Below are positions 27,351 to 37,438 of a DNA stretch of 64,000 nucleotides, in pieces. Position numbers and translations under genes: made by a program. Positions within the stretch are counted from its first letter, which is position 1. Every line of letters begins with the position of its first letter. Where the stretch lies: the NCBI RefSeq assembly GCF_963678635.1, contig NC_087063.1, positions 1,034,287-1,098,286 of the forward strand. Direction: 5' to 3'. The notes under the pieces were generated by a model that saw nothing but the letters and a program-made list of their open reading frames with translations, was not told the origin of the DNA and searched no databases. This DNA is from Symsagittifera roscoffensis (taxonomy: Eukaryota; Xenacoelomorpha; Acoela; Convolutidae).

Positions 27351-28502
27351 AATTTTCTTTTTTTATAGCGTTTCGTTTTTCAAAAATCACGAAAATTCGG
27401 TTTTTGTACCAAATTAGTTCCAACCCTTTCTGAACTAAACTTAACCAATTATACCTATTATACTAGCACAGTTACGATGTAACTCACTAATTTAGCGCTT
27501 TTTTCCGTTCAAAAAATATCGATATCTCAAAATTCGCGATTTGTGGGGGGATCAAAATATCGCTATTTTGACCCTAAACACCGGTCCGCTTACTGTGATC
27601 TTCACTGAAAAACGATATAAGGGTATTAATATAGGGTATATAAGTAATAATACTAGTAATACTATACCCCTCCGGGTTTGTTCAATATCAAACTGAAGGT
27701 GCTTAACTCGGAAATTTGCAGTTCGGTGAAGGGTCACTACAGTGCAGCACTGTCGAGCCCCCCACAGAATACTATCTTACTTTTTGTACCAAAAGGGATA
27801 CAAAACTTGTTAACGATACCCAACAGTCGATTGTTGTCGTTGAGCCCTATCTTGTTGCTCCTTGTACTGCTTACCGGATCAGTCTTCTCCCAAGACCCTT
27901 CCGGATTGAGCGCAAATCAGCAGACCCTTCCGGATTGAGCGCAAATTAGCATTAACGTGCTTAAATACTCAAATAACCCTACAGTACAAGCCTCACAAAC
28001 GGGCCACAAAAATGATCGTATTGATATTCATTGATATAAATGCCTGTAACAACAATATATCTATCAACACAACAACAAACGAGAGGGTCGGATCACATCT
28101 TGTCTGGGGGGATGATTTCTCCTGGTTTTTTACTTTTTTACTGTTTTTGGTTTTTTCGGTTATTTTTTTAATGTTTTTTGTTTTTCTTGGGTACTATACT
28201 GCTTTTTGTTTGGTTTCTTGTATATCTTTAAGTGTTTTTGGTCACAGACCTCTCAGGGAACGAGGGGACGGCCAATCCCCCCACCCTTCCTTGAACGTGA
28301 ATTTTCGGTCTTAACTACGTTAAGAAGCTATTCACGGTAATCCGGAAGGCTTCCGCGTTCCGAACTACCCTTCCGCCCCGGCGGTTAGGGCCTATTAAGG
28401 GCGTTATTATGAGCATCCGCTCGGCGCGGAGTGCTCGTTAACGGTTCTGCCGGTCATGAGGTTAAAAAAGAATAACACCCAGGAGCGCCATAAAAACGTC
28501 TG
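27351..28502 (-). other. Outer element leader, PBS-proximal part
   Basis: Diverged counterpart of inner leader 25400-26469: shared blocks include CTTAACTCGGAAATTTG, the T-rich tract, and the TTAAC/GTTAA hairpin before the PBS. A short CCCTTCCGGATTGAGCGCAAAT repeat occurs twice at 27896-27948. No gene; small plus-strand frames here are incidental. Confidence 0.65.
28476..28490 (-). other. Primer-binding site of outer element
   Basis: Same 15 bases as 26443-26457, 12 bases from the outer LTR end at 28503. Confidence 0.7.
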
Positions 28503-29386
28503 TGTAACATTCACCCGGAAGTACATATCGACGGAAAATAAAGCTAGGTTCTAAAACGACTGGCCAACGTCTAAACAGAGCTCTAAATGCTTTTCACCGT
28601 CTCTACCAAAGCCAGTTCTTTTGGTGGTCTTTTCAACATCGGGTCGACAAAAACGTTACTGTTCTCCGGCTTCGACTAGAACGCTCAAATTAACTTACTT
28701 ACATGCAAAATTAGACCTTGAGGTCACTCCTTAAAACAGGGCTTTTACTACGTATTATAATACTTTTGTTTTTGTTCAGTAGATTAAAATCATCATCTCC
28801 ATCGAACCAACGGATCAACCCTTTCCCCCAACTCCTAGCTTCTCATCTTCGTAAAATGAATTCAGATATTAAATAAATTCAATTCAAGACATAACCGGGA
28901 AGCTAAAAGTTTATATAAAACAGTTTCAGTTCAAATCCCGAGACCCCTCCGGATTCCTTTATCCGGGGAAATAACAACCTTATCTTCCTTCCGGAAGGCT
29001 GTTTTTCTACCCTTCACCGTTGTTGTGAACGGCCTTGCAACGATTGCAGCGACACAATCGTTGCAACTCGGAACGGTCTCTGCTAACTCTGCAATTCGTT
29101 GTTGTTTTTCTGTCGCAATTCTCATAGTTATCACTATCGCAACTATTGTTGTTCTGAGTTTCTTCTGGTTTTTCTCCAAAATGGCGGTTTTTGGCGTTTC
29201 TCAGAAGTGCGACTTCTCAGTTCGAATTTTTAAAATTTCAAAATACCAGAATATCTTGACCTTCGCCGTTTGACTAATCGTCCCAATAACGTCACTAATC
29301 TCTCAAAACTGTCAATTCGGAAGGCTAGCTGCTAACTATTCGAAATCGCCGAATCTGCATTTTGTCCATTCTGGTCGAATGTCACA
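28503..29386 (-). repeat. 5' LTR of outer element
   Basis: 884 bp, a diverged relative of the inner LTR with matching ends: plus strand TGTAACATTC at the start and CGAATGTCACA at the end. The right edge cuts a LINE reading frame directly after its SWIT codons. Confidence 0.8.
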
Positions 29387-29861
29387 CTGTGATCCAGCTT
29401 AAAGTTTTCCCTTTGATCCCATATTTGGATATTGTGTTCAATAGTCTTTTATGGGGAACGCTATCAAAAGCTTTTTGGAAGTCAATGTACACTATGTCTA
29501 CCTCAAAACCCTTGTCCAGTTCCGCAGTCCAGTCATCGAGCGCTTTTAATAACTGGAGAGTCGTTGATCGACCTGGTAAGAAACCATACTGTTTGTCTGA
29601 TAAGATGTTGTTTTGTCTCAAAAAGTCAAACAGGTGCCTTCTTATCACTTTTTCCATTATTTTGCAATAAATTGATGTGAGGCTAACAGGTCTGTAATTG
29701 TTTGGGTCACTTTTTGCGTCTTTTTTGTGAATCGCTGTTATATTTGCGCATTTCCAATCTTCGGGTATTTCTCCCTTATCCCAGGAGTTTTGCATTATAG
29801 AACACAGTAATTCAGCTAATTCATATCGGCATTCGTTCAAAATCTTTGGCTTACGTCTGTA
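29387..29861 (-). pseudogene. LINE reverse-transcriptase fragment (CR1/Jockey-like)
   Basis: A minus-strand frame with non-LTR RT motifs: IPEDWKCANITAIHKKD, NNYRPVSLTS, YGFLPGRSTT, DIVYIDFQKAFDSVPH. The downstream part, including the catalytic YADD-type motif, has been cut off by the outer LTR at 29386. The 5' side ends in a CT microsatellite. The order and wording of motifs fit the CR1/L2/Jockey group. Confidence 0.85.
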
Positions 29862-29869
29862 TCTCTCTC

Positions 29870-29916
<47 letters not shown>
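29862..29916. repeat. (CT)n microsatellite
   Basis: About 55 bases of CT with one CA interruption; 45 bases in the second copy (43824-43868). Its translation gives the false RERERE run in a longer frame. Confidence 0.95.
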
Positions 29917-29919
<3 letters not shown>

Positions 29920-30147
29920 TCGACGATAATCAGACAACTTATGATTTTTTTGTAATACTTTTTGTTCCTTTTTTCAGTATCAAGATATTTCACAAAAACT
30001 AAGCTAAATTCTAAACAGCACTTTTATTACCCAAGATTGTTAAGAACCTTATTAGTTTTATTTCAGTTCGAAATGTTGAAATGGGTCGACTGAATTCTGT
30101 GATACCTTGTTTAATAGTATTTGAGTCTCTGAATAGCCGTGTAATGC
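29917..30147 (+). promoter_or_regulatory. Upstream region of GMP synthase, copy 1
   Basis: Only 231 bases separate the LINE/microsatellite from the GMP synthase ATG. No TATA box is evident. Any native promoter must lie here, overlap the LINE fragment, or be in an unseen 5' exon. Confidence 0.35.
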
Positions 30148-31462
30148 ATGGTGGAAGAAATGAATAGCCATCAGCATGACATAAAAAGTATAGCCATATT
30201 AGATGCCGGATCACAGTATGGAAAGTTAATCGACCGAAAGTTGCGCGAATTGAGCATCAGAACTGTTTTTCTTGATTTTGATTTTACAGCGGAGGAAATA
30301 GTAAACGAAAATGTTCAAGGTGTTATCATTTCGGGCGGACCTGGTACGGTTATTCTTGAAGATCAAGAATTTAAAAGACTAAACGGTGACAGAATTTTGA
30401 AACTCGGCGTTCCAGTCCTTGGAATATGTTTCGGCATGCAACTTTTGAATAAATTGTTTGGTGGAGTAGTTGAGAGAACCGCACTTCGAGAAGATGGAGA
30501 ATGTGAGATCGAAATCAATACAGATTGCCCTCTCTTCTCTGGCTTGGATAGTAAGCAAACGGTACTGCTTACCCATGGGGATACATGCACCAACGTAGGA
30601 GGTGAATTGAAAATTGTTGGAAAACACGGGGATACCATTTCTGCATTGTCTTACGAATCTGCTAAATTCTACGGCGTGCAGTTTCACCCTGAAACGGATC
30701 TAACACCAAATGGAAAAGTGATTTTTAAAAATTTTTGTAAAATTTGTGGAGTTGAGCCAGATTACACCCTCACCTCTCGTTTGAAGGTAAGCAACTATTT
30801 ATTTTTTGAAAATACTTATTCTGCAGAACAATACCAACTTATCTATTTTGATGGTTAATTTCATCGTAAATTTAAGTTGACAAAATAATTTGTTTAAAGG
30901 ATTCTTATTGCGAAAAAATTAATCAATATTTTCATTTTTTTGGTGTAAGGTACCCTTCTTTTTACCCACTCAGAATATGAAAAATCAAATCATGATAGGA
31001 ATCAATGATATCAGCTTTTTTTTTTCAAGCTAGCTTTAATTGTTTATATTATGTTAAATTTATTGCATAGAACTAAGCGGAAAAAAAAACAAATATAATC
31101 TTGGCTCATATCAGAAATATTCATCGATTTTATCATTTTACCTGCCTCCTTTTTCATTTTGTTTAGTTATGTGTTTCCAATGTGATTTTTTTTAGTCCAC
31201 GATAAAAGAAATAGAGGACAGCGTTGGTCAACGGAACGTAGTGTGTTTAATATCCGGAGGAGTGGACTCAGCGGTGTGTGCCGCGATGCTGCAGAAAGCG
31301 ATCGGCAAGGAAAAAATTTACCCAGTGCACATCGACAACGGCTTCATGCGACTCAATGAGAGCAAATTGGTGGAAAAAAGTTTGGCCGAAATTGGGGTCA
31401 CCTTAGAAGTCTACAATGAAGCAAAGAATTTTAGTGTGGCGACTACGAGAATTTTGCAGAAG
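30148..31462 (+). pseudogene. GMP synthase exons 1-2, first copy (5' fragment)
   Basis: Exon 1 30148-30786 and exon 2 31196-31462, identical in frame to 44100-45413. Exon 1 holds the glutamine amidotransferase with Cys94 (GICFGM) and His180/Glu182 (QFHPE). Exon 2 holds the SGGVDS PP-loop. Exons 3-4 are missing: the sequence runs through intron 2 and at 33634 jumps into pol of the retrotransposon. If the duplication is real this copy can make at most a truncated protein, or be spliced into copy 2. If it is an assembly artefact it is the other allele of the same exons. Confidence 0.85.
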
Positions 31463-31481
31463 GTTTGTAAGGAGTGCAGCC

Positions 31482-31682
31482 TGTATTTAGACAACCGCGT
31501 ATTTATACTCGTCAGTATTTAGACAAATACTGTATGAACCAATCAGAATCGAGAAAAGACATAAATAATCCAAAATATATAATAATTATTTATTAATTTC
31601 TTCTTTGTCTCGATTCTGATTGGTTGAAACAGTATTTGTCTAAACACTGACGAGTCTTGAATACGCGGTTGTCCAAATACTG
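31482..31682. mobile_element. Palindromic MITE-like element in intron 2
   Basis: About 200 bases whose two halves are imperfect inverted repeats. The left arm has TTTAGACAACCGCGTATT and later CCAATCAGAATCGAGA; the right arm has the complements in reverse order (TCTCGATTCTGATTGG, then CGCGGTTGTCCAAA). The centre is AT-rich. It starts 20 bases past the exon 2 splice donor. No coding capacity. Copy 2 at 45433-45633. Confidence 0.75.
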
Positions 31683-31708
31683 CTATGTAACGGTTTGTAA
31701 TTTTTTTT

Positions 31709-31980
31709 GCGATAAACAAGTGTATTGCACTCGGGTACTAGAATTTTTTCCGTAAACAACTTTGTCCACAGGACTCATCGATTCCTGGTAGTACCTTAGT
31801 TCATAACCAATTCAAATATCCTACTGTCTCCTGCGCATTTAGCCTGGAGGTAACGAATGCGCCTGGGAGGCACAGGTCTTGCGGTCGAATCTGACGAGGA
31901 CCTGTTTTTTTCAAACGGTAAAAATTCCGGTTCAAAAAAATTTCGGCTTCTTATTTGTCTGCTTGTTTTGTCGGCTTAGT
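31709..31980. repeat. tRNA-like SINE family copy
   Basis: Shares TTGCACTCGGGTACTAGA, TAGCCTGGAGGTAACGAATGC (A-box like), GGTCGAATCTGAC (B-box like) and a tail TTCCGGTTCAAAAAA with 52411-52680 and 55825-56105. Diverged from those by perhaps a fifth. Confidence 0.6.
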
Positions 31981-32623
31981 TACAAGAGCTAAAAATCTTT
32001 TATATTTGGTACAAACAAATTTCGCTGTAGTTGCTTAGTGTCTTAGCATTTAAAAAAATCCGGCCAAATCGAAATTTGCTTTTTACATTGGTTGTAAGAT
32101 TACCAACTCGATTTGATAAAATTTAGTTTTTTTTTTTTCAATTGTTTTGTCTGTTTTTTTTCGACCTAGTCGGTTTCGGCTTATTTTCTGTCTACTTAGT
32201 GGACCCTTATTGCATCGTTTGATGGCCGAAAATAGTTTCCGTACGTGTTTTCTGAGGGGAAAGGCGGACTCATAGTTTTTTAAATGAATTTTTTCATTTT
32301 TTTTGTTTCGGTATGAAGGGCTACTGCTGAGGTTTTTTCTATTTTGTTACTGCTTGATTATTTGTGTTCCGATGCCAATTTTGCATTCTGGTATATTGCA
32401 TTTTTTTCAAAACAATTTTCATGCATTTTGATAGATTGGGTGTATGTATAGTTATAAAACATCGATATTACTTTTTTTGCTGATAATTTTTCGGGTTTGG
32501 ATTCAGCTCTCGGTTTAGCTTCCGAATTGTGTATACCACCTTAATTTCAGCACCTATATGGCTTTCGTGGATACTATTTGGGCAGCATATTTTCCAATAA
32601 TATTTTGCCGAACAATTTTGGTT

Positions 32624-32814
32624 GAATTTCAGCTAATTGGCTGTCGGCGTTAATTCTGTCGGCTTATTAACCTAATATTTTGCCTCCTACAAAATTTCGA
32701 TATTGTTCATGAAAGTCGACAGCTGAATTTAAGCTAATTGGCTGTCGGCTTTGATTCTGTCGGCTTATTTACCTAATATTTTGTCTCCTAAAAAATTTCG
32801 ATATTGTTCATGAG
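32624..32814. repeat. 101-bp tandem repeat, two units
   Basis: The unit starting GAATTT(C/A)AGCTAATTGGCTG is repeated at 32624 and 32725 with a few changes. Copy 2 at 46577-46767. The rest of intron 2 here (31463-33634) shows no exon. Confidence 0.8.
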
Positions 32815-33621
32815 ATCGTTAAGACTTTGGCCCCAAATTTAAATTTTTAAATGCTCCTTGAAACTTGGAATTCTTTTAAAAACTTTAATAAACTTAAACA
32901 TAGAAAAATTGATTTTCATTTTTTTGTTTCTAGTCGTTTCTTCTACGCTTACAACTTTCGAAGTCCTCTTCAGTGTCTTGCTGTCTTAATCTTTTGCCTG
33001 TTGTATCGCAAGTGGTGCGAAGCTCAGTTCGCATCTTTGTACGTATTTTAGCTGTAAAATTGAAGTTTTTCATGGTTTCAACCAGGATGACCGCATGGTA
33101 CGTTCTAGTACTTTTATGGTTCCTGAATTTTCAAAAGTAGTTTTTTTAAGGGACCTCGCTTCGATCACGGTTTTACCAATCGTCGTTTCAGATGAATGGG
33201 TAAATGTAAGGCAAACGACTCTTTGCTTGTAAAATTTGCGTGGGCATTACGAATTCCCGGTGACCAATACCAAGTCGACCCTTATAAATGAAAAAGATGC
33301 TCCGTGGAATCATTCCTTCAAGTTGCTACTTTGTGATCTGAATTTTTGTTCGATTTTGTAAATTTCTGTTCTTAACTTTTTGTTCCTGAAAGTATCTTTG
33401 TAATGACTTGGTTTTTTTGAAAATTCTTCAAAGTACTTTTATTCAAATCGAGAATGTGGTCACCCTGGTTTGAACCTCGAAATTTTAAAGTGTCAATGAA
33501 GTCAGTTGATGACAATTATAAAGGCCGAGATGATTTTTTGTAGGAATTTTAACACCCTCATCTTTGATTTTTAATTTCTTTACACAAGCAAAGCTTGTGC
33601 GATAGTATGAATTCTCTTTTT

Positions 33622-35238
33622 TTACGACCTAAGTAATGGACATTTAGTTACATCAAACTTTTTCAAGTTCTCCACACTCTGAAAGTCTGTGTTCAGAGGC
33701 AAAGCGTAGCCAAGTTTCTTTCCCCTCTGTATTGTCACTGTTGTTGCTTCTGTGTTCAATAACACACTCACACACAGTCCGCTTTGAGTGAGTGAGAAGC
33801 TTCTTCCTAAAATAGCCGAGCTTTTACTGTTTGGATTTGGTACCAGACACACCTGTCTGTCATTGCTGAGTTCATTCAAGTTCCTCATCCTAAACGTCGC
33901 TACTACGGCTTGTCTCGGTTTTAATCTAACTTTTCGATCCAGAAAAATCGGCACCTTGGCCTGATTAATTAAGATCTTATTAAGAGGTCTTTTCTCATAC
34001 TTTCTCTCAGGATCCTTGATCCTAATCAATCCGTCATTGAGATCGATCGTGACGTCAAAGTTGCGAACGAAATCCCTTCCTAGGATGAACTGGTCGGATT
34101 CGTCCAAATTCTCTACTACTAGGAAGCTCATCCAAAGATGTCTTCCTCCGAGCTGCAGTGAAATGATCGGGGTTCGTCCGGTGACATAGATCGCTCCTTG
34201 ATTGGCAGCTGCCAACCTGATGTTTGTCGGTATGAGATCCGACCTTTCGAAGCCCATGTCAGTCCAAGTTTTGACTGGCATGACACTAACCACTGCTCCC
34301 GTGTCTAGCAGTTCTTTTACTGAAAGTTGTCTGCCTTGCACGTCCAGAACGTGTGCGGCCAGATCGGCCTCGCAACCAATATGCACCGCATCTTGTTCGA
34401 GCATCGCGTTGTGTCCGATTCGTCTAACCTTCAGCTCCTCTTGACCAATGTATATCCGGCCAATCTGATCGTTCGCATCAGTTATGTGAGCTTTCGTGTA
34501 GATATTAATGCCATCCACATTCATCAGGATCGGGTAAGGGCCATGGACATCGATATAATGTCCGTCCACTTTCATCAGCCTCGGACCTCCCGTTGTGAGC
34601 AGCGCTCGCACTGCCCTGGAGTCCAGTTTGCGATCCCTCTCCTTCAGGTAGTCGGCATAGATGTCCAGGTGGACTAGTGTAATCTCGGATGGTTCACTCA
34701 AGTTCTTGACCACCTGGTGCCCTGCGACTGAGATGATGGACATTATTTTGGTCCCCGCCTTCGTCATGCCGAAAGTCTTACCTGATATAACGTTCAGTTT
34801 TAGTCCCTGTTTCTTGGGTTCCTCTTTGTCTTCTGCTTTTGTCGTTTTACCCAGGACATTAAGATTTTCCCGAAGATCTATGCTCTCCAGCTCCGACCTT
34901 ACCCATTGCTCCACTTCTTTCGTGGCTAGGTCCTGTTTGACATTCTGCAGCGCTGTTCTTGCCGCCAGGCCGTAATCCACCTTGAGTGGGCTAGACGACT
35001 CTGCTTCGAGGTTCGAGGCTACCACCTCGTCAGGCCATGTCTTAACCTTTTTGGTCGTGAGGGTGCTCGGTGTCGTCTCCTTTCGCCGAGATTCAGCCTC
35101 GTTCATCAGACGTGCTCGACTGGCCTTGACACCCGAAAGCGCCTCTTCGTGGCGGGGATGTTTCCCTCTTGTCCATGTCATCGCGAGGTTTTTACCAACT
35201 GGAATTCGCACCAGTGTTTGTCCCGCTATAGTTGCCAT
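33622..35238 (-). pseudogene. Pol fragment, copy 2 (N-terminal 535 codons)
   Basis: Identical to the first 535 residues of pol at 14165-21274, through the protease. It stops at the unit junction after FDVTKCPL, and three foreign codons from intron sequence lead to a stop. No RT, RNase H or integrase. Confidence 0.9.
33631..33638. other. Junction of the two large tandem units
   Basis: CCTAAGT (intron side) joins AATGGACATT (pol side) between 33634 and 33635. Comparing 19661-19680 and 47581-47590 shows no shared base at the join, so it is blunt. The intron side lies in a dispersed repeat (CTAAGTCGCAAATA) also found at 47584, 51202 and 60670. Confidence 0.85.
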
Positions 35239-37438
35239 AATTGCTGTAACGGTTTTGCGCCCTTGGTTTTATGAGTAAATACTCGCGTGACTTCATACGC
35301 AAGTCGTCAGGCGTGGGTACCTGGTCAAGCGACAGGGTGAAGTGAGTGGCCAACATCGTCTTCAACTCCTCACTCCTTACTCCATCCATGAACTTCGAAG
35401 CAATCGCCAAGTTTCGCTCGGATATTCTCTCATCCGGGTTGCTTCTCCTCCTGAGCAATTCAAGGTCGTCCAAGAATTTATCTATTGATTCTTCATCTCT
35501 CTGACGCCTCTTCTCGAACTTCACCATAGCCTGGTGCCCTTGTACTCCAGAGCCGAAACGATTCAGCAGGATGTCGAATATCTTGCGAGCGCTGTCTCTC
35601 TCATTGGCTCTTTTCGCCATTACACAACTTAATGCAGTACCCTCCAGGTTGCTCGTCAGCGCGCTGCACTCTTGTTTTTTGGAGAGATTCTCTTCCTCAA
35701 AGTGTAACTTCGTCACCTCTATCCAAGTATCAATGCAGCCGTCTGACTCGTCTTTATATGACTTCGGCTTTTTCAGTGTTCTTCTTGACCTCTCTCCTCT
35801 CTCGGTTAACTTCGAGAGCTTGGTGATGAATGTTTCAAGAGATCTGTTCAGAGGCTCAAACATCGAGGCATACATCGTTGTGTCTTGTGAGACTGTAGTC
35901 AGATCTGGTACTGAACTGACTTGTGGCACGGTTGGCAATCTTGTCTCCGGGGTGGCATCTGCCTCTGGCGGGACTGGATTCGTCCAGCCAGGCCTCTGCG
36001 GGGCTGCCCTTGGCCGCTCCTTGTTTCTATGCTCGTAGTTCGTTCTCGAGCCTTGCTGGGCTCTGGCACTGTTGCCCGTACCATCTCCAACATTCGCATG
36101 GCGTGAGCGCTCCCTTGAGTTGGAATGCTCCTGCCAACTACTCCCATTCAGGATCGCGTCAAGCTTCCGCATCATCAAGTCAGATTTGGCGTGCAACCTC
36201 TTTGCCAGGCCAGTCATCGTTTGGGCGTAGGTATTATCATGATCATTCAATAATCGCTCGATCTCTCTTGTCATCCTAGCCTCTCTTTCCTCTGACTCTT
36301 TGTTTGCCTGTGCCAGGCTCTCAGCCAGGCTTTGATCGGTGTTACGAATCAATTGAGCCTGATCAAACCTCGCCTGCGACTTCACGTGCGTTAGCTCATC
36401 TTTCAAACTCTCTCGACCATGGTGAGCTCTCTCGTCAGCTTGATCTATCCTCTTAGTCATGTCCCGCCTCAATTCATCCAGGCCATTCATCACACCAGCT
36501 AACATGTCACTTATGTCACCAGCTGCTCCCAATGGCGGGGTTAGCCCCAGAGAAGACGAGGTCAACTGCGGCTGTAGCCTAGTACTCGATGACGCACCGC
36601 CCTTTTGCTTGTGCATTGACGTCATCAGTCTGTCAAACGTTGATGATGCTCCCATCGTTATCCCATCTGACATAGGCCTGGTCAGCGAGGCAGAAGACGC
36701 CTCCCTGCTCATGTCGTTCCTTGGGCACGGTGTGAAGCTCACATCCGGATGGGTTATTTCCGGTTGGTCGTAACTAGAGGACAGACCTCCGGCTTGTAGC
36801 GACGTCACGCGCTCATCGTACAAAGACTTCCAACTTTTCTTTGCCTTCGAGAACGTCTGCTCTTCACCCGGACTCATACTCGACATCATCGCGTTGTTGC
36901 TCGGCTTGGCCAAAGATGAGTGTGTACTTGTCGGATGTGAAGGTTCCTTTCTCCATTTATAACTCTTAGTCTCTGATTTGGACATTCCCCTGTACAACAC
37001 TTCCTCCCGAGGTTCGACCTCGGGACGCTCCGAGGTCTCCTCTGTCCTCTCGACTTCCTCCCGTTCGAGGACCTCGTCTGGCTCAAAGTCGGGTCGAATG
37101 AGCGTTCGCTCCCCTTCGTCAAAGGGATCCACCAGCGTTTCGCTCGCAGGCCCGGCCTCGGCGCTCCGCCCTTGATTGCCATCGAGGTTTTTCTCGCTCC
37201 TTAGTTTCATTTCGCTCACTGAAAGATCAGGTTGACCTTTAGTCGATTCGTCTTCAGCAAACGCGTCGGAAGCGCTGCTAAACGAGGTTTGGCTACGCCT
37301 AGTTTTAAATTTCCGCGTGCTTCCCTTGCTTAGCCTGGGAATTTTAGTAGTCGATCCTTGCGAGTCCCTACGCTGCATAGTTTTTAACAAAATGAAAACA
37401 TTCGTAATTTGATGGCAATGCAAACGTACCACAAACAA
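35192..37438 (-). CDS. gag: Gag of giant element, copy 2
   Basis: 748 codons, the same protein as at 21228-23474 with V14, P179, A412, H416 and L544. Intact, but followed only by a truncated pol. The five amino-acid changes in 748 are more than the surrounding non-coding sequence would lead one to expect, though the number is small. Confidence 0.88.
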   Translation of the reverse strand: MFVVRLHCHQITNVFILLKTMQRRDSQGSTTKIPRLSKGSTRKFKTRRSQTSFSSASDAFAEDESTKGQPDLSVSEMKLRSEKNLDGNQGRSAEAGPASETLVDPFDEGERTLIRPDFEPDEVLEREEVERTEETSERPEVEPREEVLYRGMSKSETKSYKWRKEPSHPTSTHSSLAKPSNNAMMSSMSPGEEQTFSKAKKSWKSLYDERVTSLQAGGLSSSYDQPEITHPDVSFTPCPRNDMSREASSASLTRPMSDGITMGASSTFDRLMTSMHKQKGGASSSTRLQPQLTSSSLGLTPPLGAAGDISDMLAGVMNGLDELRRDMTKRIDQADERAHHGRESLKDELTHVKSQARFDQAQLIRNTDQSLAESLAQANKESEEREARMTREIERLLNDHDNTYAQTMTGLAKRLHAKSDLMMRKLDAILNGSSWQEHSNSRERSRHANVGDGTGNSARAQQGSRTNYEHRNKERPRAAPQRPGWTNPVPPEADATPETRLPTVPQVSSVPDLTTVSQDTTMYASMFEPLNRSLETFITKLSKLTERGERSRRTLKKPKSYKDESDGCIDTWIEVTKLHFEEENLSKKQECSALTSNLEGTALSCVMAKRANERDSARKIFDILLNRFGSGVQGHQAMVKFEKRRQRDEESIDKFLDDLELLRRRSNPDERISERNLAIASKFMDGVRSEELKTMLATHFTLSLDQVPTPDDLRMKSREYLLIKPRAQNRYSNYGNYSGTNTGANSSW

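Larger units (their letters stand above)
1..29386 (-). mobile_element. Outer Ty3/gypsy element, 5' part, split by inner element
   Basis: A minus-strand LTR retrotransposon that continues past the left edge. Parts in transcription order: 5' LTR (28503-29386), PBS (28476-28490), leader (28502-27351), an interruption by the inner element (27350-3209), the rest of the leader (3208-1374), then gag (1373-1). The two leader pieces add up to about 2987 bp, close to the 3055 bp leader of the inner element. They share its order of features: PBS-proximal hairpins, CCTCC-type repeats, a three-stem module, then gag. This supports one split element rather than two fragments. Its LTR begins TGTGACATTC in the sense direction and ends GAATGTTACA, nearly the same ends as the inner LTR. 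Whether it has the extra ORFs of the inner element cannot be seen here. Confidence 0.8.
19671..33634. repeat. Large tandem unit, copy 1 (13,964 bp)
   Basis: Starts inside pol and ends inside GMP synthase intron 2. Matches 33635-47587 nearly base for base. Confidence 0.95.

Noticed and set aside
26855-27433. 192-codon plus-strand frame across the LTR
   Set aside because: Lies within the LTR on the antisense strand, no homology, also present as a variant in the other LTR with different frame; treated as chance.
29862-29993. RERERERE extension of the LINE protein
   Set aside because: Product of the (CT)n microsatellite, not part of the reverse transcriptase.
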